The notes under the pieces: generated by a model
Told to the model about the DNA's origin: nothing
What the model saw: the letters and a program-made list of their open reading frames with translations, nothing else
The model's database searches: none
Made by a program: the position numbers and the translations under genes
In this document: in pieces, positions 49,166-57,842 of the stretch
Layout of the letters: every line of letters starts with the position of its first letter
Position numbering within the stretch: position 1 is the stretch's first letter
NCBI RefSeq assembly: GCF_900115395.1
Contig: NZ_FOWE01000006.1
Span: forward strand, 186,001-250,000
Length of the DNA stretch: 64,000 nucleotides
Origin: Geodermatophilus obscurus
Lineage (GTDB): Bacteria; Actinomycetota; Actinomycetes; Mycobacteriales; Geodermatophilaceae
Direction of reading: 5' to 3'

Positions 49166-49641
49166 GCACCGCCACCCGCGAGACCCGCATCGAGGCCGAC
49201 CCGCAGGTCCCGCTCATCCGCATCACGCGCGAGTTCGACGCGCCGCGGGCCAGGGTGTTCCGCGCGCACACCGACCCCGACCTGGTCGTGCAGTGGCTCG
49301 GCCCGCGGGGGATGGAGATGCGGATCGACTCCTACGACTGCCGGCCCGGCGGCTCGTACCGCTACGTGCACAGCGACGCGAACGGCGAGTACGCCTTCCG
49401 CGGCTGCTTCCACGACGTCCGCCCCGACGAGCTGATCGTGCAGACCTTCACCTTCGAGGGCGCGCCCGACGGCGTCGCGCTGGAGAGGCTGGTGTTCGAG
49501 GACCTCGGCGACGGCCGTACCCGGCTCACCGCCACCTCGCTGTGCGACTCCTTCGCCGACCGCGACGCGATGATCGCCAGCGGGATGGAGACCGGCGTCG
49601 TGCAGGGCTACGAGCGGCTCGACGAGGTGCTGGGTCGCTGA
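49162..49641 (+). CDS. SRPBCC-family (AHSA1-like) protein paired with ArsR
   Basis: A 159-residue AHSA1/SRPBCC-fold protein: LIRITREFDAPRARVFRAHT, VVQWLGPRGMEMRIDSYDCR, GGSYRYVHSD, and a C-terminal helix ASGMETGVVQGYERLDEVL. It belongs to the group regularly co-transcribed with ArsR regulators; the protein may bind a hydrophobic ligand or act in tolerance to it, but this is not established. It is coupled to the ArsR gene by a 4-base overlap. Confidence 0.88.
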   Translation: MSTATRETRIEADPQVPLIRITREFDAPRARVFRAHTDPDLVVQWLGPRGMEMRIDSYDCRPGGSYRYVHSDANGEYAFRGCFHDVRPDELIVQTFTFEGAPDGVALERLVFEDLGDGRTRLTATSLCDSFADRDAMIASGMETGVVQGYERLDEVLGR

Positions 49642-49672
49642 GTGCGCCTCGACGAGGTGCCGGCCCGCCGGG

Positions 49673-50476
49673 TCAGGCGCGCAGCGAGATCGTCTCCCCG
49701 CGCGAGACGGTCCGCAGCTCGCCCGGCACGCGCCGCTCGGCGACCGCGCGCACGAAGTCGCCGAGCGGCGAGGTGAACCGGTCGTAGTCGTCGTAGTGCA
49801 CCGGCACGGTCACCGGCGGCCTGAGCAGCTCGACCAGGTCGGCGCCCTGCCGGCCGTCCATCGTCACCGTGATCCCGAGCGCCTTGGTCCCGCCCAGGTG
49901 GGGGACGACGGCGTCGAGCGGCCCGCAGCGCTCCAGCACCTCGCCCAGCCACGGGCGGTAGAGCGTGTCCCCGGTGACGTAGCCCCGCCAGGTCACCTCG
50001 CCGCCGCGGTAGAGCTCCAGCACGCTGCCCATGACCGGGGGCAGGACCCGCGCCAGCGGGCCGGGGCCGTGCACGCCCGGCACCGAGGTGATCCGCAGCG
50101 TCTCGCCGTCGCCACCGATCTCGTGCACCTGCCACGGCCGCAGGTCCGCCGTCGCCCGGAACCCCCGGGAGGACAGCGTGCGGGCCGCGGCCTGCGTGGT
50201 GACGATCGGCGTCTCGCGGTCGATGGTCGCGTAGGCGATCCGGTCCCAGTGGTCGCCGTGCAGGTGGGACAGCAGGACGGCGTCGAGGTCGGGCAGGTCC
50301 TCGGGCAGGATCGCCGGGTCGGTCAGCCGCTTGGCCCAGAGCCCCTTGCCGAGGTAGACGCGCTGCCCGCGGCCGATGAAGTTCGGGTCGGTGAGCAGCG
50401 TGAACTGGCCCAGCCGCAGCAGCGTCGTCGCGTTGCCGCCGAAGGTGAGGGTGACGTCGTCCCCGGGACCGGCCAT
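49673..50476 (-). CDS. Metallo-beta-lactamase fold hydrolase (UlaG/YtnP-like)
   Basis: A 267-residue MBL-fold metalloenzyme. It starts with the strand VTLTFGGNATTLLRLGQFTLLTDP and has the metal motif SHLHGDHWD (H-x-H-x-DH), a later His in PGVHGPG, Asp in VTGDTLYRP and His in VPVHYDDYD. The layout is that of NAPE-PLD/UlaG-like hydrolases acting on ester or phosphodiester bonds; substrate unknown. It is convergent with the SRPBCC gene and follows the MarR gene on the same strand by 16 bases, suggesting co-transcription. Confidence 0.86.
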   Translation of the reverse strand: MAGPGDDVTLTFGGNATTLLRLGQFTLLTDPNFIGRGQRVYLGKGLWAKRLTDPAILPEDLPDLDAVLLSHLHGDHWDRIAYATIDRETPIVTTQAAARTLSSRGFRATADLRPWQVHEIGGDGETLRITSVPGVHGPGPLARVLPPVMGSVLELYRGGEVTWRGYVTGDTLYRPWLGEVLERCGPLDAVVPHLGGTKALGITVTMDGRQGADLVELLRPPVTVPVHYDDYDRFTSPLGDFVRAVAERRVPGELRTVSRGETISLRA

Positions 50477-50492
50477 GCCGCGGCGCTACCCG

Positions 50493-50996
50493 TCAGCCGC
50501 CGGTCTGCAACCCCGGCAGGCGGTGCTGGCGCTGCCCCGGTCGCGGCAGCGTGCCCGTGGCGAGCACCTGCTCGTGCACGGCCTCCAGTGCCGCGCGCAG
50601 CACGGGGAGGGCGGCGGGGTCGAGCCCGTCGAAGAACATCCGGCGCACGAGCGCGGCGTGCCCCGGCGTCGCCGCCCGCAGCGCGGACAGCCCCGCGTCG
50701 GTGAGGACGGCGTCGGTGGCCCGGCGGTCGGACTCCGACGGCGTCCGCTCGACCAGGCCGCGCCCGCTCATCCGCTTCAGGTGGTGGGACAGCCGGCTGC
50801 GCTCCCAGGCGATGCGCGTCGCGAGGTCGGTGAGCTGCAGGCGGGCGCCGGGGGAGTCGGCGAGGGCGTTGAGCACGTCGTAGTCGGCGAGCGAGAGGCC
50901 GCTGTCGGTCTGCAGCTGCCGGTTCATCTCGTACTGCAGCCGCAGGACGACCCGCATGTAGGCGAACCAGGTCTCCTGCTGCTCGTCGGTGAGCAC
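50493..50996 (-). CDS. MarR-family transcriptional regulator
   Basis: A 167-residue winged-HTH regulator: LTDEQQETWFAYMRVVLRLQ, LSLADYDVLNALADSPG, LQLTDLATRIAWERSRLSHH and LVERTPSESDRRATDAVLTD (the beta-wing). GTG 50996 is preferred because of the strong GGGGAGGGG site and the usual N-terminal length. It is divergent from the SDR gene, and two near-identical palindromes in the gap are probable MarR operators. The ligand is unknown. Confidence 0.88.
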   Translation of the reverse strand: MLTDEQQETWFAYMRVVLRLQYEMNRQLQTDSGLSLADYDVLNALADSPGARLQLTDLATRIAWERSRLSHHLKRMSGRGLVERTPSESDRRATDAVLTDAGLSALRAATPGHAALVRRMFFDGLDPAALPVLRAALEAVHEQVLATGTLPRPGQRQHRLPGLQTGG

Positions 50997-51011
50997 GGCC
51001 CCTCCCCTGGT

Positions 51012-51066
51012 GCGTGACACGTCACGCAGTCTGCACCACCGCCGCCCCGGAATACATGACATGTCA
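51012..51066. promoter_or_regulatory. Two probable MarR operators
   Basis: GCGTGACACGTCACGC (51012-51027; 7-bp arms) and TGACATGTCA (51057-51066; perfect palindrome) share the core TGAC-(A/T)-GTCA pattern and are 42 bases centre to centre, about four helical turns. They lie in the divergent gap between MarR (-) and SDR (+). Confidence 0.68.
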
Positions 51067-51109
51067 CGTTCCTTGCCCGGGTGTACCACCACGACGCGAG
51101 AGGAACCCC

Positions 51110-51859
51110 ATGGGACAGCTCGACGGCAGGACGGCGCTGGTCACCGGCGCCACCTCCGGCATCGGACTCGCGGCGGCGCAGCGCTTCGCCGCGGAGGGTG
51201 CGCAGGTCTACGTGACCGGCCGCCGCAGGGACGCACTCGACGAGGCTGTCGAGAGGATCGGGCACGGAGCGGTCGGCGTGCAGGGCGACGTCGGCGACCT
51301 GGCCGACCTCGACCGCCTGTTCGCCACGATCGCCGCGGCGGGCCGGGGTCTCGACGTCCTCTTCGCCAACGCCGGCGGCGGTGAGTTCGCCGCCCTCGGC
51401 GAGATCTCGCCGGAGCACTACGCCGACACCTTCGACCGCAACGTCCGCGGCACCCTGTTCACGGTGCAGAAGGCGCTGCCGCTGCTCAACGACGGCGCGT
51501 CCGTCGTGCTCACCGGCTCCACGGCGACCCTGCACGGCACCCCCGCCTTCGGCGTCTACGCGGCGTCCAAGGCGGCGATCCACTCCCTCGCCCGCACCTG
51601 GGCGATCGAGCTCGCCGGTCGCGGCATCCGGGTGAACACCCTCGTGCCCGGGTCGACGGCGACGCCGGGGCTGGTCGCGCTGGCCCCCGACGCGGCGGCG
51701 GCCGACGCGATGGTCGAGGGCATGGCGGCCGGCATCCCGCTGCGCCGGCTGGCCCGCCCGGAGGAGATCGCGGCCGGCGCGCTCTTCCTCGCGTCGGACC
51801 AGAGCAGTTTCATGACCGGGAACGAGTTGGTGCTCGACGGCGGCCGGGACCAGGTCTGA
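51110..51859 (+). CDS. Short-chain dehydrogenase/reductase
   Basis: A 249-residue classical SDR. Cofactor motif TGATSGIG (residues about 13-20), YVTGRRRDAL (Arg residues suggesting NADPH), NAG in FANAGGGEF, catalytic Ser in LTGSTATLHG and YxxxK in YAASKAAIHS. The C-terminus LFLASDQSSFMTGNELVLDGG is typical. Ribosome site AGAGGAA precedes the ATG. Divergent from and probably controlled by MarR through the palindromes upstream. Substrate unknown; such pairs often handle xenobiotic ketones or quinones. Confidence 0.9.
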   Translation: MGQLDGRTALVTGATSGIGLAAAQRFAAEGAQVYVTGRRRDALDEAVERIGHGAVGVQGDVGDLADLDRLFATIAAAGRGLDVLFANAGGGEFAALGEISPEHYADTFDRNVRGTLFTVQKALPLLNDGASVVLTGSTATLHGTPAFGVYAASKAAIHSLARTWAIELAGRGIRVNTLVPGSTATPGLVALAPDAAAADAMVEGMAAGIPLRRLARPEEIAAGALFLASDQSSFMTGNELVLDGGRDQV

Positions 51860-51891
51860 GCCGCCGCACCGGCTGAACCGAGGAGGACCCG

Positions 51892-52230
51892 ATGAGCCAG
51901 GTCGACCCGGACGTCCCGCCCAGCGGCGACGGGTGCGTCGAGTGCGACGCCGCCGGCGGCTGGTGGTTCCACCTGCGCCGCTGCGCCGCCTGCGGGCACG
52001 TGGGCTGCTGCGACTCCTCGCCGTCCCGGCACGCCTCCGCGCACGCCGCGGACAGCGGGCACCGGATCGCGCAGAGCTACGAGCCCGGCGAGGACTGGTC
52101 CTGGGACTACGCCGCCGAGCAGTTCGGCGAGGGCCTGGAGCTCGCGCCGCCGACCTCGCACCCGATCGCCCAGCCGGCACCGGGGCCGGCGGGGCGGGTG
52201 CCCGCCGACTGGCAGCGACACCTGCACTGA
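51892..52230 (+). CDS. UBP-type zinc finger protein
   Basis: A 112-residue protein with a UBP-type zinc finger: CVECDAAGGWWFHLRRCAACGHVGCC is summarised by cysteines in CVEC, CAACG and GCC, followed by HASAHAADSGHRI with the zinc histidines. Bacterial members are frequent in actinobacteria although no ubiquitin exists there; the role is unknown. ATG has GAGGAGG upstream. It follows the SDR gene by 32 bases. Confidence 0.88.
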   Translation: MSQVDPDVPPSGDGCVECDAAGGWWFHLRRCAACGHVGCCDSSPSRHASAHAADSGHRIAQSYEPGEDWSWDYAAEQFGEGLELAPPTSHPIAQPAPGPAGRVPADWQRHLH

Positions 52231-52314
52231 GCGGCGTCCCGCGGGGTCCGGGCACCCGCGCACGTCCGCGGACGGGCACGGAGGGGCGGCGGGGCGGACT
52301 GGTAGACAGAGGCG

Positions 52315-53826
52315 GTGGTGCAGCCCCGGGACGTCGACGAGTCCTTCCTCGCCCTGCCCCTGTCCGCCCTGACCGAGGCCGCGCTGACCCGCGCGGTCGA
52401 CCTCGGGTGCGAGCACGCCGACCTGCGCGTGGAGCGCATCCGCACCCAGTCGATCAGCCTGCGCGACGCCCGGCTCGAGGCGCTGGCCACCGGCGAGGAC
52501 CTCGGGCTGGCCGTCCGCGTCGTCCACGAGGGCACCTGGGGCTTCGCCGCCGGCGTCGTCCTCACCGCGGCCGAGGCGGTGCGGCTGGCCGAGCAGGCGG
52601 TCGCCGTCGCACGGGTGTCGGCGGCCCTCGCCACCGACCGGGTGGAGCTGGCCCCCGAGCCCCCACACGAGGGCACCTGGGTGTCGGCCTACGACGTCGA
52701 CCCCTTCGAGGTGCCCGACGCGGAGAAGACGGCGCTGCTCACCGAGTGGTCGGAGCGGCTGCTGGCCGCCGACGGCGTCGAGCACGTGCAGTCGGGCTGC
52801 ATGCACGTCAAGGAGCAGAAGTACTACGCCGACACCGCCGGCACACGGACGCGGCAGCAGCGGGTGCGCATCTCGCCGGAGTTCACCGCGCTGACCGTCG
52901 ACCGTGCCACCGGCGCGTTCGAGAGCATGCGCACCCTCGCCGCCCCGGTCGGCCGGGGCTGGGAGTACGTGACCGGCGGGCACTTCGACTGGGACGCCGA
53001 GTTGGCGCAGCTGCCCGAGCTGCTGCGGGAGAAGACGAAGGCGCCGTCGGTCGAGCCCGGCCGGTACGACCTCGTCGTCGACCCGTCGAACCTGTGGTTG
53101 ACCATCCACGAGTCGATCGGGCACGCCACCGAGCTCGACCGGGCGCTGGGCTACGAGGCCGCCTACGCCGGCACCTCCTTCGCCACCCCCGACGGGCTGG
53201 GCACCCTGCGCTACGGCTCCGACCTGATGCACGTCACCGGCGACCGCACCGCCGAGCACGCGCTGTCGACCGTCGGCTGGGACGACGAGGGCGTCGAGAC
53301 ACAGCGCTGGGACATCGTCCGCGACGGCGTGCTGGTGGGCTACCAGGTCGACCGCAACACCGCCCGGCTCGGCGGGATGGAGCGCTCCAACGGCTGCTCC
53401 TTCGCCGACTCGCCGAGCCACGTCCCGGTGCAGCGGATGGCCAACGTCTCGCTGCAGCCGCACGCCGACGGCCCCGACCTCGAGGGCCTGGTCGGCGGGG
53501 TCGAGCGCGGCATCTACGTCGTCGGCGACAAGAGCTGGTCGATCGACATGCAGCGGTACAACTTCCAGTTCACCGGCCAGCGCTTCTACCGCATCGAGGG
53601 CGGCCGGCTGGCCGGCCAGCTCCGCGACGTCGCCTACCAGGCCACGACGACGGACTTCTGGGGCTCGATGCGCGCCGTCGGCGGCCCCTCGACCTACCGC
53701 CTCGGAGGGGCGTTCAACTGCGGCAAGGCCCAGCCCGGGCAGGTCGCGCCGGTGAGCCACGGCTGCCCGGCGGCGCTCTTCGAGGGCGTCACCATCCTCA
53801 ACACGGTCCAGGAGGGCGGGCGATGA
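52315..53826 (+). CDS. tldD: TldD metalloprotease subunit
   Basis: A 503-residue catalytic subunit of the TldD/TldE heterodimeric protease. The zinc site HESIGH starts at residue 265 (H-E-x3-H) and is followed by the conserved GxxxYAGTSFATP region; the third ligand is a cysteine in the C-terminal part, probably that of GAFNCGKAQPGQ. In E. coli the complex trims microcin B17 and degrades CcdA; it threads unfolded peptides to its active site. GTG 52315 lies 6 bases after TAGACA (52303-52308), so leaderless. The stop overlaps tldE by 4 bases. Confidence 0.93.
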   Translation: MVQPRDVDESFLALPLSALTEAALTRAVDLGCEHADLRVERIRTQSISLRDARLEALATGEDLGLAVRVVHEGTWGFAAGVVLTAAEAVRLAEQAVAVARVSAALATDRVELAPEPPHEGTWVSAYDVDPFEVPDAEKTALLTEWSERLLAADGVEHVQSGCMHVKEQKYYADTAGTRTRQQRVRISPEFTALTVDRATGAFESMRTLAAPVGRGWEYVTGGHFDWDAELAQLPELLREKTKAPSVEPGRYDLVVDPSNLWLTIHESIGHATELDRALGYEAAYAGTSFATPDGLGTLRYGSDLMHVTGDRTAEHALSTVGWDDEGVETQRWDIVRDGVLVGYQVDRNTARLGGMERSNGCSFADSPSHVPVQRMANVSLQPHADGPDLEGLVGGVERGIYVVGDKSWSIDMQRYNFQFTGQRFYRIEGGRLAGQLRDVAYQATTTDFWGSMRAVGGPSTYRLGGAFNCGKAQPGQVAPVSHGCPAALFEGVTILNTVQEGGR

Positions 53827-55211
53827 GCTCACTGACCGCACAGCAGCTGGTCGAGAAGACGCTGGCCGCCTCCACCGCCGACGGCTGCGTCGTCCACGTC
53901 GTGGAGAGCACCGAGGCGAACCTGCGGTGGGCGTCGAACAGCCTGACCACGAACGGCGCCATGCGCTCGCGGCAGGTCGTCGTCGTCTCGTTCGTCGACG
54001 GCGGTGCCGGGATGGCCGCGGGCACGGTGTCGCGCACCGGCACCCCCGACGTCGCCGAGCTGGTCGCCGCCAGCGAGCAGGCCGCGCGCGACGCCGGCCC
54101 GGCCGAGGACGCCGTCCCGCTGCTGGCCGAGACGCCGCCGGGGGCGGGGGAGTGGGACGCCGAGCCGGCGGAGACCTCGATCGAGGTGTTCACGGAGTTC
54201 GCGCCGGCGCTCGGGGAGGCCTTCGGTGCCGCCCGCGACCGCGGGGACCTGCTGTTCGGCTACGCCGAGCACTCCATGACGACGACCTACCTCGGCACCT
54301 CCACCGGCCTGCGGCTGCGCCACGACCAGCCCTCCGGCCGGGTGGAGCTCAACGGCAAGAGCACCGACTACACCCGGTCGGTGTGGGCCGGCGTGGGCAC
54401 CCGCGACTTCCGCGACGTCTCGGTGCCCGACCTCACCACCGACGTCGAGCGCAAGCTCGGCTGGGCGCAGCGTCGCGTCGACCTGCCGGCCGGCCGCTAC
54501 GAGACGGTGCTGCCGCCGTCGGCGGTGAGCGACCTGATGCTCTACGCCTACTGGACGATGGAGGCCCGCGACGCCGACGAGGGCCGCAACGTCTTCGCGC
54601 GCAAGGGCGGCGGCAACCGCATCGGCGACCGGCTGGCCCAGCTGCCGCTGACGCTGCGCAGCGACCCGCACGCCCCCGGGCTGGAGGCCGCCCCGTTCCA
54701 GGTGGTCGGCGCTTCGTCGGGGTCGGCCAGCGTGTTCGACAACGGCATGGCCACCCCGGCCGTCGACTGGATCCGCGACGGCGTGCTGACCAACCTGGTG
54801 CGGCCGCGGGCGTGGGCGCTGAAGACCACCGCGCCGGCCGTGGCCGCCGTCGACAACCTGGTCCTGGAGGCACCCGACGCCACGGCCACCCAGGACGGGA
54901 TGGTCGCCGCCACCGACCGCGGGCTGCTGCTCACCACGCTCTGGTACATCCGCGAGGTGGACCCGCAGACGCTGCTGCTCACCGGCCTCACCCGCGACGG
55001 CGTCTTCCTCGTCGAGGGCGGTGAGGTGACCGGCGCGGTGAACAACTTCCGGTGGAACGAGTCGCCGGTGGACCTGCTGGCGCGGATCACGGAGGTGGGC
55101 CGCACCGAGCGGACGCTGCCGCGGGAGTGGAACGACTGGTTCACCCGCGCCGCGATGCCGCCGGTGCGCGTGCCGGACTTCAACATGAGCTCGGTGTCCC
55201 CGGCCAGCTGA
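53823..55211 (+). CDS. tldE: TldE (PmbA) protease subunit
   Basis: A 462-residue TldE/PmbA partner of TldD. It shares the fold but lacks the HExxxH zinc motif, as expected. Typical elements: [36 protein letters not shown] (here SGRVELNGK), [20 protein letters not shown] and [23 protein letters not shown] overlaps the tldD stop by 4 bases, so equimolar synthesis is likely. A strong terminator hairpin follows at 55221-55270. Confidence 0.92.
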   Translation: MSSLTAQQLVEKTLAASTADGCVVHVVESTEANLRWASNSLTTNGAMRSRQVVVVSFVDGGAGMAAGTVSRTGTPDVAELVAASEQAARDAGPAEDAVPLLAETPPGAGEWDAEPAETSIEVFTEFAPALGEAFGAARDRGDLLFGYAEHSMTTTYLGTSTGLRLRHDQPSGRVELNGKSTDYTRSVWAGVGTRDFRDVSVPDLTTDVERKLGWAQRRVDLPAGRYETVLPPSAVSDLMLYAYWTMEARDADEGRNVFARKGGGNRIGDRLAQLPLTLRSDPHAPGLEAAPFQVVGASSGSASVFDNGMATPAVDWIRDGVLTNLVRPRAWALKTTAPAVAAVDNLVLEAPDATATQDGMVAATDRGLLLTTLWYIREVDPQTLLLTGLTRDGVFLVEGGEVTGAVNNFRWNESPVDLLARITEVGRTERTLPREWNDWFTRAAMPPVRVPDFNMSSVSPAS

Positions 55212-55220
55212 GTGAGGCCT

Positions 55221-55270
55221 GCTCCTGCGGTGTCCCGGGCGTTCCTGCGCCCGTGCGGCACCGCAGGAGC
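55221..55270 (+). terminator. Terminator hairpin after tldE
   Basis: GCTCCTGCGGTG (55221-55232) pairs perfectly with CACCGCAGGAGC (55259-55270), with a smaller GGGCG/CGCCC hairpin in the loop, starting 10 bases after the tldE stop. The rest of the gap to 55483 holds only a TAGGGT box at 55444-55449 that may drive the next gene. Confidence 0.72.
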
Positions 55271-55483
55271 GTCAGCGACCCCGCAGCAGTGGTGTCGTCC
55301 ACGCCTGCTCCCCTGACTCGGGGCCCACCGGCGGGTGTCCGACCGGCCCGGGCGGCCGGCTCCCGGGGTGTCCTCCGGTCTCCAGGGGTCCTGCAGCACC
55401 CCGGCAGGCGGCACGACACCCGAGGAGGTGTCCCATGCGGCCGTAGGGTGACGGCGATCACCCGGGTCGAGCGGGAGGTGGCC

Positions 55484-56530
55484 GTGCGCGTCGGCATGCG
55501 GGTCCGGTACGACGGCGGCTTCGCGCAGGTCGCCGAGGAGATCGGGGAACTGGAGCGGGCCGGGCTGCAGCTGGTCTCGGTCGCCGAGGCCTACAGCTTC
55601 GACGCCGTCAGCCAGCTCGGGTACCTGGCCGCGGTCACCGAGCGGCTGGAGCTGACCAGCGGCATCCTGCAGGCCTTCACCCGCACACCCACCCTCACCG
55701 CGATGACGGCGGCCGGTCTGGACATGGTCTCCGGCGGGCGGTTCACCCTCGGCCTCGGCGCCAGCGGCCCGCAGGTGGTCGAGGGCTTCCACGGCGTGCG
55801 CTACGACGCGCCGCTGGCCCGGCAGCGCGAGATCGTCGAGATCTGCCGGATGGTCTGGCGCCGCGAGCGGGTCGTGTACGACGGCGAGCGGTACACGATC
55901 CCGCTGCCGCCGGACCAGGGCACCGGCCTCGGCAAGCCGCTGAAGCTGATCACCACCCCGGTCCGCGAGCGCATCCCGATCACCATCGCCGCGATCGGGC
56001 CGAAGAACGTCGAGCTGACCGCCGAGATCGCCGAGGGCTGGGAGCCCACGCTCTTCACCCCCGAGCGCGCGGCCGAGGTCTGGGGCGCGTCGCTCGCGGC
56101 CGGTGCCGCGAAGCGGGACCCCGCCCTCGGCCCGCTCGACGTCCGCGTCGGCGTCCCCTGCGCCATCGGCGAGGGCCTCGACGAGCTGCGCGAGCGGTCC
56201 CGCGACGACCTCGCCCTCTACGTCGGCGGCATGGGCGCCCGCGGCCGCAACTTCTACAACGAGCTCGCCGTCCGCTACGGCTACGCCGATGCCGCCGCCA
56301 CCGTGCAGGACCTCTACCTCTCCGGCCGCCGGGAGGAGGCCGCCGCGGCGGTCCCGGCGGACCTGGTGGCCGCCACGTCGCTGGTCGGCCCCCGGAGCTG
56401 GGTGGCCGAGCGGCTGGCCGCACTGCGCGATGCCGGCGTGACCACCCTCGTCGCGGGCCTGCCCCAGGCCGACCGGGCCGGCCGGCTGCGCACCGTCGAG
56501 CAGCTGCGGGAGCTGGCGCAGGACCTGTGA
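55484..56530 (+). CDS. F420-dependent LLM-class oxidoreductase (Rv3520c-like)
   Basis: A 348-residue TIM-barrel enzyme of the luciferase-like, F420-dependent group closest in pattern to the Rv3520c family. Diagnostic parts are VSVAEAYSFDAVSQLGYLAA, GILQAFTRTPTLTAMTAAGL, GGRFTLGLGASGPQVVEGFH and REIVEICRMVWRRERVVYDG. Such enzymes transfer hydride between F420H2 and an organic substrate, unknown here. GTG 55484 follows GGGAGG; an internal ATG at 55496 is possible. The F420:NADP reductase lies 77 bases downstream on the same strand, so the two may form a cofactor-recycling pair. Confidence 0.9.
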   Translation: MRVGMRVRYDGGFAQVAEEIGELERAGLQLVSVAEAYSFDAVSQLGYLAAVTERLELTSGILQAFTRTPTLTAMTAAGLDMVSGGRFTLGLGASGPQVVEGFHGVRYDAPLARQREIVEICRMVWRRERVVYDGERYTIPLPPDQGTGLGKPLKLITTPVRERIPITIAAIGPKNVELTAEIAEGWEPTLFTPERAAEVWGASLAAGAAKRDPALGPLDVRVGVPCAIGEGLDELRERSRDDLALYVGGMGARGRNFYNELAVRYGYADAAATVQDLYLSGRREEAAAAVPADLVAATSLVGPRSWVAERLAALRDAGVTTLVAGLPQADRAGRLRTVEQLRELAQDL

Positions 56531-56607
56531 CCGGCGGGGCTTCCCGGGCCGTCGGCTAGCGTCCGCCTCCGGGCGTTCCACCGGGGAGCGCGGCGAGGAG
56601 GCGTCCA

Positions 56608-57291
56608 GTGACCGAGGCGAGCGGGGCCGGCGTGCCCGAGGGCCTGACCGTGGCGGTGCTGGGCGGCACCGGCCCGCAGGGGCGCGGCCTGGCCCGGCGG
56701 TTCGCCGCTGCCGGCGTGCGGGTGGTCCTCGGCAGCCGCGACGCCGGGCGCGCCACCGCCACCGCCACCGACCTCGCCGCCGCCACTGGCGGGGACGTCA
56801 CGGGCGCGGACAACCGGGACGCGGCGCGGGCCGGCGACGTCGTCGTCGTGGCGGTGCCCTGGGACGGGCACGGCGAGCTGCTGGCCGGCCTGCGCGAGGA
56901 GCTCGCGGGCAAGGTCGTCGTCGACTGCGTCAACCCGCTCGGCTTCGACAAGCAGGGCGCCTTCGCGCTCGACGTCGAGGAGGGGTCGGCCGCCCAGCAG
57001 GCCGCGGCCCTGCTCCCCGACAGCCGCGTCGTCGCCGCGTTCCACCACGTCAGCGCCGTCCTCCTGGAGGACCCCGGGGTCACCGACGTCGGCACCGACG
57101 TCATGGTGCTCGGCGAGGACCGCGAGGCCACCGACCTGGTGCAGGCACTGGCCGGGCTCGTGCCGGGGATGCGGGGCATCTACGCGGGCCGGCTGCGCAA
57201 CGCCCGGCAGGTCGAGGCGCTCACCGCCAACCTGATCAGCGTCAACCGCCGGTACAAGGCGCACGCCGGGTTGAGGGTCACCGACGTGTGA
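56608..57291 (+). CDS. npdG: F420-dependent NADP reductase
   Basis: A 227-residue Rossmann-fold protein that should interconvert F420H2 and NADPH. The dinucleotide motif is VAVLGGTGPQGRGLARRF, with SRD (LGSRDAGRA) for the NADP phosphate, then VVVVAVPWDGHGELL, VVVDCVNPLGFDKQGAF and a C-terminal AGRLRNARQVEALTANLISVNRRYKAHAG, split here for clarity, all typical of Fno/NpdG. GTG 56608 has GAGGAGG. A TAGCGT box at 56557-56562 suggests its own promoter besides any read-through from the LLM gene. Confidence 0.92.
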   Translation: MTEASGAGVPEGLTVAVLGGTGPQGRGLARRFAAAGVRVVLGSRDAGRATATATDLAAATGGDVTGADNRDAARAGDVVVVAVPWDGHGELLAGLREELAGKVVVDCVNPLGFDKQGAFALDVEEGSAAQQAAALLPDSRVVAAFHHVSAVLLEDPGVTDVGTDVMVLGEDREATDLVQALAGLVPGMRGIYAGRLRNARQVEALTANLISVNRRYKAHAGLRVTDV

Positions 57292-57443
57292 CGCGCGGTC
57301 CCACCGGTGGGGCGGTTGTGACGGCAGCGTCGAAACAGGTGTGGGTACCGCACGGCAATCCCCCCCAAACACCGATCGCGGACTAGTTTCTCGCGCAACC
57401 GCATCAGGCCCCCGGACGCCGGGGCCGTCGAGGGGAGCGCTCC

Positions 57444-57743
57444 ATGACCCGCATCCAGAAGCCCTCCGTGTTCCAGGTGGGCCAGATCTGGGACGACGGC
57501 CGCACGGTGGTCGTCTCCGGGTGGGGGATCGGTCTGTGCGCCTCCGGGTGTCCCTGTCACCGCTCGCCGGTGGCCGGGCGCCTGTCCATCGACGAGGACC
57601 AGGCCGGCGGCACGCTGGGCCTGCGCAGCTTCCAGGACGGTTGCGGCTGCTGCGAGCCGTGGACCGCCGACGAGCTGTCCGCCATCGTGCGCGACCTGCA
57701 GCGCGTCACCAGCCTCGACGCGCAGGAGCCCCTGGCCGGCTGA
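57444..57743 (+). CDS. Small cysteine-rich protein of unknown function
   Basis: A 99-residue protein with two cysteine groups, LCASGCPCHRS (C-x3-C-x-C) and DGCGCCEPW, spaced about 30 residues apart, which could bind zinc or an iron-sulfur cluster or form disulfides. The N-terminus (VFQVGQIWDDGRTVVVSGWG) looks like beta strands. No signal peptide. TAGTTT (57384-57389) is a good -10 box, giving a leader of about 50 bases. No family recognised. Confidence 0.68.
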   Translation: MTRIQKPSVFQVGQIWDDGRTVVVSGWGIGLCASGCPCHRSPVAGRLSIDEDQAGGTLGLRSFQDGCGCCEPWTADELSAIVRDLQRVTSLDAQEPLAG

Positions 57744-57792
57744 GGGAGGGACCTCCTGCCCCCCGGGACCCCGCAGGAGGGCCGTTCCGGCA
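57742..57792. repeat. Dispersed GC-rich repeat, short copy
   Basis: Begins in the stop codon of the cysteine-rich gene and reads GAGGGAGGGACCTCCTGCC, then CCGCAGGAGGGCCGTTCCGG. It shares its outer parts with the copies at 8138 and 59503 but lacks the central section; CCTCCTGC/GCAGGAGG form the stem. Confidence 0.6.
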
Positions 57793-57842
57793 GATCACCT
57801 CGACCCGCCTTTCGCGCGCGGGAGCCGGGGTACGGGCTGCGC

